This document shows, in pieces, positions 1 to 5,390 of a stretch of DNA of 9,502 nt; position 1 is the stretch's first letter, and every line of letters starts with the position of its first letter. Location: assembly GCA_026195755.1 (NCBI GenBank), contig JAPHRL010000248.1, positions 1 to 9,502 of the forward strand. Direction: 5' to 3'. This DNA comes from Kangiella sp. GTDB taxonomy: Bacteria > Pseudomonadota > Gammaproteobacteria > Enterobacterales > Kangiellaceae. The notes beneath the pieces are model-generated. The model searched no databases and was not told where the DNA came from. It was given only the letters and a program-made list of their open reading frames with translations. The translations under genes and the position numbers were made by a program.

Positions 1-544
1 CGTTAAAGCGTCGGGCATTGTACATTTGTGCCACAATAAAGGCATCTGCTAAAGTCAGCAAATCGCCAAAAGCAAATGGTCCCAGTCCTTTGTAACTTTG
101 CAATTCTAGCTCTATCGCCCTGAATCCTTCATGAACCCAATGCCGATACCATGTATCTTTAGCCTCATCACTGACATCAAGCTCACCTTTCAAGTACTTG
201 AGTACCCTCAAGTTGTCAAGCGGATGTATATCACAAGCAATGATTTGACATAGGCTTCTGACTTTAGCTCTGAGAAAAGGTTCACTGGGTAATAACTCTG
301 GTCCGTTATAACTTTCTTCGAGGTATTCACAGATGGCCATGGATTGACTCAATAACTTGCCATTATCATCCAATAGAGGCACAAGTCCTTGAGGGTTTTG
401 CTCCAGGTATTCGGGCTTATGCTGTTCACCACCATCTTTCACTAAATGAACAGGTATCATTTGGTAAGACAGGCGCTTCACATTAAGTGCAATACGCACT
501 CGGTAAGCTGCCGTTGAGCGCCAGTAACTATAAAGCTTCAGCAT
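1..544 (-). CDS. maiA: maleylacetoacetate isomerase (zeta-class glutathione S-transferase), 3' end cut by window edge
   Basis: Isomerises maleylacetoacetate to fumarylacetoacetate with glutathione as cofactor, the fifth enzymatic step of cytoplasmic Phe/Tyr breakdown. I translated 181 residues from the ATG at 542-544; family members have roughly 210-215, so about 30 C-terminal residues lie outside the window. The N-terminal thioredoxin-like domain (about 1-80) carries the zeta-class glutathione motif as S10-T11-A12-A13-Y14-R15-V16-R17; the Cys found in the eukaryotic SSCxxRVR version is Ala here, as is common in bacterial homologues. NPQGLVP (50-56) gives the cis-Pro loop, and S66-QSMAICEYL is the usual glutathione-contacting segment. 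The helical domain has the diagnostic DIHPLDNLRVLKYL at 105-118. The ribosome binding site GGAGGG (548-553) lies just upstream. It is the last visible gene of the hppD operon, 27 bases after fahA. The identification is firm. Confidence 0.95.
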   Translation of the reverse strand, partial: MLKLYSYWRSTAAYRVRIALNVKRLSYQMIPVHLVKDGGEQHKPEYLEQNPQGLVPLLDDNGKLLSQSMAICEYLEESYNGPELLPSEPFLRAKVRSLCQIIACDIHPLDNLRVLKYLKGELDVSDEAKDTWYRHWVHEGFRAIELELQSYKGLGPFAFGDLLTLADAFIVAQMYNARRFN

Positions 545-571
545 AAACCCTCCAGATATTATTCTTAAGTA

Positions 572-1561
572 CTAGGCTTTCGGTTCGTACTTCTCAACAA
601 CTTGGTTAATTTGTCCGAAAATACTATCACCATTCGCATCAAACATTTCAATAGTAACCCGATCACCAAACTGCATAAATGGTGTTGTCGGTTTGCCATT
701 GGCAATAATTTCCAACATACGAACTTCAGCCAGGCAGGATGAGCCGGTTGACTGGTCTTTATTAGAAATAGTACCTGAACCAACGATAGTGCCAGCGCTT
801 AATGGGCGAGTTTTAGCGGCATGCGCAACTAGAGTTGGAAAGTCGAAAACCATGTCTACGCCACAGTCAGGCTTGCCTAATAAGTTTTCATTGAGATGTG
901 TTACTAAAGGTAAATAAACTTTCTTGCCGTCCCATTTATCACCTAATTCCTCTGGAGTAACCGCTACAGGAGAAAATGCTGATGATGGCTTAGATTGGAA
1001 GAAGCCAAACCCTTTCGCCAATTCACCAGGAATAAGGTTACGTAATGACACATCATTCACCGTCATCAATAAACGTATTTCTTTTTCAGCTTGTTCTGGT
1101 GTTGCATCCATCGGTACATCACCAGTGATGACAGCAACCTCCGCTTCCATATCAATGCCATACTCTTCGCTCGCCATTCTGATATTTTCACGAGGACCAA
1201 GGAAAGCATCGCTACCACCTTGATACATCAAAGGATCTGTCCAGAACGTTTCTGGCATTTCTGCACCACGTGCTTTACGCACTAACTCAACGTGGTTAAC
1301 GTAAGCACTGCCGTCTGCCCATTGATAAGCACGTGGCAAAGGTGACTCACAGGCTGCTTGGTCAAATTCAAAGGCATCATTGGCCTTGCCTTCGTTCAAA
1401 TCTGCATAAAGCAAATCAAGCTTTGGTTTAAAGTTATCCCAGTCATCTAAAGCAGACTGCATCGTCTTAACAAAACCGGGCTTTACTGCACGTGACAAAT
1501 CACGGCTGACTACGACTAACTGGCCATCTCTTGAGCCATCTTTTAATGTTGCTAATTTCAT
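572..1561 (-). CDS. fahA: fumarylacetoacetase / fumarylacetoacetate hydrolase family protein
   Basis: Predicted to hydrolyse fumarylacetoacetate to fumarate and acetoacetate, the last step of homogentisate degradation, in the cytoplasm. It has 329 residues, shorter than the roughly 420-residue animal enzyme, mainly because the N-terminal domain is reduced. Aligned from memory to mouse FAH, the catalytic set appears complete: D83 and H90 (for D126 and H133, same spacing), the metal-binding ExE pair E139/E141 in MEAEVAV, D170 and R174 in NDVSLRN (for D233/R237), K191 in FQSKPSSAFSP (for K253), then GSGTIS (261-266) and E279. Related family members act on other acylpyruvates, but its position between hmgA and maiA strongly favours fumarylacetoacetate. 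The start is supported by AGGAAG at 1567-1572. It lies 48 bases after hmgA and 27 before maiA, so cotranscription is likely. Confidence 0.93.
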   Translation of the reverse strand: MKLATLKDGSRDGQLVVVSRDLSRAVKPGFVKTMQSALDDWDNFKPKLDLLYADLNEGKANDAFEFDQAACESPLPRAYQWADGSAYVNHVELVRKARGAEMPETFWTDPLMYQGGSDAFLGPRENIRMASEEYGIDMEAEVAVITGDVPMDATPEQAEKEIRLLMTVNDVSLRNLIPGELAKGFGFFQSKPSSAFSPVAVTPEELGDKWDGKKVYLPLVTHLNENLLGKPDCGVDMVFDFPTLVAHAAKTRPLSAGTIVGSGTISNKDQSTGSSCLAEVRMLEIIANGKPTTPFMQFGDRVTIEMFDANGDSIFGQINQVVEKYEPKA

Positions 1562-1609
1562 TGTTTCTTCCTAAATTCTTATCAAATCAATTGAATGGTT
1601 TCGATGAGG

Positions 1610-2740
1610 TTATTTGCTTGCTTTCCAGCTATTACAATACTCTTCATTCTCTACACTGCTCATCGCATCGGAAACCTCTAAGGCATCACGCGTATCGATC
1701 ATCACGGCCACTTCATCCGTTTCTTTCTTGGCATGCTTGCGGCCTGCTTCGAATGCTTTCGGATGTGGACCATGAGTAAAGCCAGACGGATGGAATGTGA
1801 CCATGCCAGCATCAATATTATCGCGGCTGAAGAAATCGCCCGCGTGATAGAAAAGCACTTCATCAAAATCGTCATTGTTATGGTAGAAAGGTACTTTTAA
1901 TGCACCAGGGTCCGACTCAATTGGACGAGGCACAAAAGTACAAATCACGAAGCGACTGGCGACAAAAGTTGTGTGTGCTGATGGTGGCAAATGATAACGA
2001 TGTGACATCAATGGACGAATGTCGCGCCAGTTGATGCGCACAACCGATAAGTCACCATGCCAACCGATCGCATCAAGCGGCGAATAGTTGAAATGTACTT
2101 TCGAAATTTGTGCGCGACGTTTGATTTCTACCGACCATGGTTTGTCATCCTGCTGCGCCAAAAACTTGTCGTTAACGCTTGGCACGTCCAGCATTGCCGG
2201 ATCGAAAATAGCCTGCGGACCAACTAATCCTTTTTCAGGTAGCTGATAGCTATCATTGGTCGCTTCGATTAACAGCATGGTCATCGGCTCATGTGGCTCA
2301 AGACGCCACATGGTTCCGCGCGGAATAACCACATAGTCACCATCGCGAATTTCCATATGCCCATAGTCACAGAACAAATCACCTTTACCTTTATGGATAA
2401 AGAGTAATTCGTCGCCATCACCATTGCGCGCCAATGCTGGCATTGGTTCAGTACAATCCCAGATACGGAATTTACAGCTGGCGTTGTGCAACAATTCTTT
2501 GGCACTCCAAGGCGAAAGGCTCGCCTTGTCGAGATCATTTAAATCAAACGCACGTGGGCGTAATGGGCCTTCCCATTTTTCCCATGAGGTTGGCGCACGC
2601 TTGTGATGAAAGTGCGCGGTTGGACCAAAGAAACCACTCCGCCCTGCTTCGCGCTCGTAGATCGCCTCTTCTGGAAAATCCGCGTGCGCCTGGCGTGAAA
2701 TGGTTCCTTCTTTATGAGGGAACGCAATCCATTTACGCAT
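1610..2740 (-). CDS. hmgA: homogentisate 1,2-dioxygenase (short bacterial form)
   Basis: Opens the aromatic ring of homogentisate with O2 to give maleylacetoacetate; a non-haem Fe(II) cupin-type enzyme of the cytoplasm. It has 376 residues, against about 430-445 for the human and Pseudomonas enzymes, so it belongs to a diverged shorter branch. Visible landmarks are GRSGFFGP (33-40), the cupin strand GDGDELLFIHKGKG (107-120), FCDYGHMEIRDGDYVVIPRG (123-142), and the C-terminal metal region FYHNNDDFDEVLFYH (285-299) followed by FTHGPHP (321-327). By comparison with human HGD, the iron ligands should be H287, E294 (the human His-Glu spacing is 6, here 7) and H323, with H250 as the likely substrate-binding His. 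The start lies one base after the hppD stop, with GGAG (2750-2753) inside the hppD end, indicating translational coupling. The neighbourhood makes the function very likely despite the short length. Confidence 0.93.
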   Translation of the reverse strand: MRKWIAFPHKEGTISRQAHADFPEEAIYEREAGRSGFFGPTAHFHHKRAPTSWEKWEGPLRPRAFDLNDLDKASLSPWSAKELLHNASCKFRIWDCTEPMPALARNGDGDELLFIHKGKGDLFCDYGHMEIRDGDYVVIPRGTMWRLEPHEPMTMLLIEATNDSYQLPEKGLVGPQAIFDPAMLDVPSVNDKFLAQQDDKPWSVEIKRRAQISKVHFNYSPLDAIGWHGDLSVVRINWRDIRPLMSHRYHLPPSAHTTFVASRFVICTFVPRPIESDPGALKVPFYHNNDDFDEVLFYHAGDFFSRDNIDAGMVTFHPSGFTHGPHPKAFEAGRKHAKKETDEVAVMIDTRDALEVSDAMSSVENEEYCNSWKASK

Positions 2741-2741
2741 C

Positions 2742-3803
2742 TTAAATCACTCCGCGCTGGATCTGGTCTAATTCGATAGACTCGAACAGCGCCTTAAAGT
2801 TACCTTCACCGAAACCTTGGTTACCTTTACGCTGAATGATTTCGAAGAAGATAGGACCAATCACAGTGTTGGTAAAGATCTGAAGCAAAATACCTTCTTC
2901 ATGATCCAATGAGCCGTCAATCAAAATACGGTTTTTACGTAATACGTCGACATCTTCATGATGCTCAGGAATACGCTTTGGAATCATATCGTAGTAGGTG
3001 TCTGGTGTGTCCATGAACTTCATGCCACCGGCACGCAAATCTTCAATAGTCTGATAAATATCATCTGTTGATAGTGCGATATGCTGAATACCTTCACCGT
3101 TGTATTCTTTCAAGAACTCTTCGATTTGTGATTTCTCATCTGAAGATTCGTTGATTGGAATACGCAGCTTGTTGCATGGACCGGTCATTGCTTTTGAGAA
3201 TAGACCCGTTTGCTTACCTTTAATGTCAAAGTAGCGGATTTCGCGGAAGTTGGCGATGTTTTCATAGAACGTTGCCCAAACATCCATGCCACCACGTTTA
3301 ACGTTATGCGTTAAATGATCAAGGGTAAGCAGGCCTCTGCCTTTAGGGAACTTGTCAACGCCTTCATAGTATTCAAAGTCGTCATCATAAAAACTGTTCG
3401 GCTTATTGCCCCATTTATCAATGAAGTAAAGCACAGAACCACCAATACCATAAACTCCAGGGTGAGACATGTGCTCTTCCTGATCAAAAGGCTTAGCACC
3501 TTTTTCTACCGCATAATCAAAGGCTTTTTGTGCATCGGCAACACGCCATGCCATAGCACAGGCACAAGGACCATGATCTTTACTAAACTCATGGAAGTAA
3601 CCACTCATTTCGCTATTCACGATGAAGTTGATGTCTCCCTGACGGAATAAAACCGCATCTTTAGATTTATGCTTAGCAATTTCGGTAAAACCAAGTAATT
3701 GAAATAATTCTTTTAACTTTTCTACGCCCTCTTCATTTGGCGCCGTATACTCCACAAACTCAAAACCATCGGTGCCTAGAGGATTAAATGTTGTATCAGT
3801 CAT
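2742..3803 (-). CDS. hppD: 4-hydroxyphenylpyruvate dioxygenase
   Basis: Converts 4-hydroxyphenylpyruvate and O2 to homogentisate and CO2, by decarboxylation, ring hydroxylation and side-chain migration, using Fe(II). Its 353 residues are typical of bacterial HPPD. Two VOC-fold halves are visible. The N-terminal half (about 15-140) includes the DHGPCACAMAWRV segment and HPGVYGIGGSVLYFID. The catalytic C-terminal half holds the iron ligands H163 in LDHLTHNV, H241 in EGIQHIALSTDDI and E321 in GPIFFEIIQRKGNQGFGEGNF, equivalent to H161/H240/E322 of the Pseudomonas enzyme. The C-terminal helix ESIELDQIQRGVI closes the active site. The start is supported by AGGAG at 3810-3814, six bases upstream. 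It is the first gene of the hppD-hmgA-fahA-maiA operon. The tyrosine aminotransferase that supplies its substrate is not nearby. Confidence 0.97.
   Translation of the reverse strand: MTDTTFNPLGTDGFEFVEYTAPNEEGVEKLKELFQLLGFTEIAKHKSKDAVLFRQGDINFIVNSEMSGYFHEFSKDHGPCACAMAWRVADAQKAFDYAVEKGAKPFDQEEHMSHPGVYGIGGSVLYFIDKWGNKPNSFYDDDFEYYEGVDKFPKGRGLLTLDHLTHNVKRGGMDVWATFYENIANFREIRYFDIKGKQTGLFSKAMTGPCNKLRIPINESSDEKSQIEEFLKEYNGEGIQHIALSTDDIYQTIEDLRAGGMKFMDTPDTYYDMIPKRIPEHHEDVDVLRKNRILIDGSLDHEEGILLQIFTNTVIGPIFFEIIQRKGNQGFGEGNFKALFESIELDQIQRGVI
2750..2753 (-). promoter_or_regulatory. hmgA ribosome binding site within the hppD 3' end
   Basis: GGAG on the minus strand, nine bases before the hmgA ATG (2738-2740). 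It lies inside the last codons of hppD, whose TAA (2742-2744) is separated from the ATG by one base. The arrangement suggests that ribosomes finishing hppD reinitiate on hmgA, keeping the two dioxygenases in step. Confidence 0.7.
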
Positions 3804-3916
3804 ATTTGACTCCTAAATCTTATGCGAGACTTAGCTTTTATTTTGCAAGCCTCTAATTTAAAGCTTTCAGACGGGTCTTAGTCAGATTGTGCTAAAACAC
3901 GTCCATTTAAAGGGTT

Positions 3917-3951
3917 GGTTCGTAATTAAATAACTTAATGAATCACGAACC
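3917..3951 (-). repeat. interrupted inverted repeat upstream of hppD
   Basis: Arms GGTTCGT (3917-3923) and ACGAACC (3945-3951) pair perfectly over 7 bases. Inside them, ATTAA (3925-3929) and TTAAT (3935-3939) form a second short stem around a 5-base loop. It lies about 115-148 bases before the hppD start. It could be an operator or a structured part of the hppD leader; no T-run follows it, so a terminator is unlikely. Confidence 0.4.
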
Positions 3952-4125
3952 CTACGCATAAAATCATGCGCAAAGGAAACTGGACGCTAGCTCCATTGAG
4001 CGCGAATTTGGTCGGCAACGATAAACGTTGGTGTGAGTTGTTTAGTAAACATCAATAACATATAGTTTTTTGCCCTGTAACAGCTTGATTTCAAAGTAGC
4101 TATTTACGATCCCTTCATTATGCAA

Positions 4126-4157
4126 CAGCCCGCCAATATTAACAATATCGCGGGCTG
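4126..4157 (-). terminator. GC-rich hairpin after phhA, possible terminator or transcript-end stem
   Basis: CAGCCCGC (4126-4133) and GCGGGCTG (4150-4157) form a perfect 8-base-pair stem. An inner ATATT/AATAT stem (4136-4140 and 4144-4148) continues it across a small bulge to a 3-base loop. It begins 27 bases past the phhA stop, the right place for a phhA terminator. However, the minus-strand sequence after the stem (TTGCATAATG) has no real U-tract, so it may instead protect the transcript 3' end or only slow polymerase before hppD. Confidence 0.45.
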
Positions 4158-4184
4158 CCTGGGTATGAGATGTTCAGCTATATC

Positions 4185-4988
4185 TTAACTAGCCATTTTC
4201 TCTTCTTTTGGTGGAAACAACGGTTTGTGCAAACCTAAACGCTTGGCCTCTTTCACCATCGACATGACATCAGAGTTAGCTAATTCAAAAAGTTGCTTGA
4301 AATCATCCAGCACGAAGTACTGCGGCTGCATGATATCAATACGATAGGGTGTGCGAAGAATATCAATCGGATCAAATGGCTTACGAATAACATCAGGGTT
4401 TTCAAGACTATGCGGTGTTTCGCCAATTGATGACAAGATACCACCCCCATAAATGCGTTGCCCTTCTGCTGTATTGACTAAACCGAATTCGACAGTAAAC
4501 CAATACAAACGAGCAAGGAAAACCCGGTCTTCTTTTGACGCTTCATAGCCTAATTTACCGTAAGCACTGGTAAACTCAGCAAAATAAGGGTTGGTTAGCA
4601 TGGCACAATGGCCAAAAATCTCATGGAAAACATCAGGTTCTTGCAGATAGTCCATTTCCTCGCGAGTACGAATAAAAGTTGCACACGGGAATTTCTTGTC
4701 CGCTAATAACGCAAAGAATTTATCAAAATTAATCAAGGCAGGCACCCAGGCTACTTCCCAGCCGGTTTCCTTTCTAAGAACACTGGAGACATCTTCTAAC
4801 TGTGGAATGCGGTCTTTTGGCAAATTGATTTTATCAAGACCTTCAAAATACTCTGGGCAGGCACGACCTTTAATCAGCTTTTCCTGGCGTGTGATTAACT
4901 CATGCCAAACCTGATGTTCTTCGTCTGTATAGTGAATAAAGCCATCTTCATCCATTGGACGAGCTTTATACTTGGTACCTGTACCCAT
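4185..4988 (-). CDS. phhA: phenylalanine 4-hydroxylase (pterin-dependent)
   Basis: Hydroxylates L-phenylalanine to L-tyrosine with O2 and a tetrahydropterin cofactor; cytoplasmic, iron-dependent. Its 267 residues match the compact bacterial enzyme, which lacks the N-terminal ACT regulatory domain and C-terminal tetramerisation helix of animal PAH. The 2-His-1-Glu iron site is visible as H122 and H127 in FHEIFGHCAM (121-130) and E167 in YWFTVEFGL. Also conserved are GWEVAWVPALI (76-86), the FIRTREEMDYLQEPDVFHE stretch (105-123) and GGGILSSIGE (181-190). AGAGGT (4995-5000), six bases before the ATG, supports the start. It feeds the tyrosine pathway encoded just downstream on the same strand, but the 381-base spacer suggests it can be transcribed separately. 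PhhB (pterin carbinolamine dehydratase), often adjacent in pseudomonads, is absent here. Confidence 0.97.
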   Translation of the reverse strand: MGTGTKYKARPMDEDGFIHYTDEEHQVWHELITRQEKLIKGRACPEYFEGLDKINLPKDRIPQLEDVSSVLRKETGWEVAWVPALINFDKFFALLADKKFPCATFIRTREEMDYLQEPDVFHEIFGHCAMLTNPYFAEFTSAYGKLGYEASKEDRVFLARLYWFTVEFGLVNTAEGQRIYGGGILSSIGETPHSLENPDVIRKPFDPIDILRTPYRIDIMQPQYFVLDDFKQLFELANSDVMSMVKEAKRLGLHKPLFPPKEEKMAS

Positions 4989-5018
4989 GTAATTACCTCT
5001 TCAATGTTTCAATTAGTT

Positions 5019-5053
5019 TATCTAACCCTATATCTCTAACTTCGGTATCTAAC
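5019..5053 (-). repeat. three tandem-spaced copies of GTTAGATA in the phhA leader
   Basis: On the plus strand the copies read TATCTAAC (5019-5026), TCTCTAAC (5033-5040, one mismatch) and TATCTAAC (5046-5053), with 14- and 13-base periods. They lie 31-65 bases upstream of the phhA start, between the candidate promoter and the ribosome binding site. They could be a binding array for a regulator of phhA or a feature of its mRNA leader. The copy number is small and AT-richness makes chance possible. Confidence 0.4.
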
Positions 5054-5072
5054 TTCACGCATCACGCGGCAC

Positions 5073-5101
5073 ATTATCAATACCTTGGACCTCGAAAACA
5101 A
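5073..5101 (-). promoter_or_regulatory. candidate sigma-70-type promoter for phhA
   Basis: Read on the minus strand, TTGTTT (5096-5101) and GATAAT (5073-5078) are separated by 17 bases. The -10 matches consensus at five of six positions and the -35 only at TTG. Transcription would begin near 5066, leaving a leader of about 75-80 bases that contains the three GTTAGATA repeats. It is weak evidence on its own. Confidence 0.3.
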
Positions 5102-5212
5102 GTAAAAATTGGCAAACATTTCAATTAACCGGTGGAACTTTTAAATGCCTAACAATACTAAAGTTTAGTAACATTTTTCACAGGAATTTGACTTTAAGTA
5201 AGCTATGCTTCT

Positions 5213-5221
5213 TGGTATAAA
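5213..5221 (+). promoter_or_regulatory. candidate extended -10 promoter for slt
   Basis: TGGTATAAA fits the TGn-TATAAT extended -10 pattern with one mismatch. No good -35 stands 16-18 bases upstream; TTGACT at 5188-5193 is 22 bases away, too far to pair. Transcription from here would give a leader of roughly 160 bases before slt. A second weak -10 (TATAAG, 5335-5340) lies closer to the gene without a -35. Confidence 0.3.
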
Positions 5222-5380
5222 TTTCGTCGCCGACTCACTCAGCAATTTATTTGTTGATTCATTTAGTAGCCGACCCATAAAAAGATGTCAAAAGACTAAA
5301 TTAAACGATGCAAAATAATCAAACAAGCGTAATGTATAAGAACCACAATCAAATTAATGTAACAATAATGTCAGTCACTC

Positions 5381-5384
5381 AAGG
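5381..5384 (+). promoter_or_regulatory. slt ribosome binding site that decides the start
   Basis: AAGG sits directly against the first ATG (5385-5387), too close to serve it. It is six bases before the second in-frame ATG (5391-5393) and twelve before the third (5397-5399). The second ATG is therefore the best start. Confidence 0.6.
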
Positions 5385-5390
5385 ATGTTA

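Larger units (their letters stand above)
3804..4184. other. 381-base spacer between phhA and hppD; hairpins and possible gene debris
   Basis: This spacer must hold the 3' end of the phhA transcript and probably the hppD promoter and leader, but I could not assign a convincing -35/-10 pair for hppD. It contains three inverted repeats (3917-3951, 4016-4030, 4126-4157). On the minus strand, 4045-4173 is open for 43 codons directly after an in-frame TGA, has no ATG, reads like a protein C-terminus (EIKLLQGKKLYVIDVY) and ends in TAA at 4042-4044. A 21-codon frame starting with the ATG at 4050-4052, which overlaps that end, runs to a TAG at 3987-3989. Neither is a supportable gene: the first lacks a normal start and the second lacks a ribosome binding site. 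They may be remnants of decayed genes or chance. Confidence 0.45.
4989..5384. other. divergent spacer between phhA and slt
   Basis: This AT-rich spacer of about 400 bases holds the control regions of two divergent genes. I see no open frame worth calling. Candidate promoters for both directions and a three-copy 8-base repeat in the phhA leader are listed separately. I looked for TyrR/PhhR-type boxes (TGTAAA-N6-TTTACA) and a sigma-54 GG-N10-GC element and found no acceptable match to either. A partial repeat, GCCGACTCACT near 5228-5238 and GCCGACCCATA near 5269-5279, is also present, with no clear meaning. Confidence 0.5.

Noticed and set aside
1562..1609. Separate promoter or terminator in the hmgA-fahA gap
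   Set aside because: The 48 bases hold only a ribosome binding site near the fahA start; no hairpin or promoter pair is visible, which fits an operon.
565..3650. Several small open frames on either strand inside the fahA, hmgA and hppD genes
   Set aside because: They overlap genes with intact catalytic motifs, have no ribosome binding sites that stand out, and their translations look like out-of-frame readings of the real genes.
4989..5384. TyrR/PhhR box or sigma-54 promoter upstream of phhA
   Set aside because: I looked for TGTAAA-N6-TTTACA and for GG-N10-GC on the minus strand; the nearest candidate (a GTGAAAAATGTTAC partial palindrome near 5169-5182) does not fit either closely enough.
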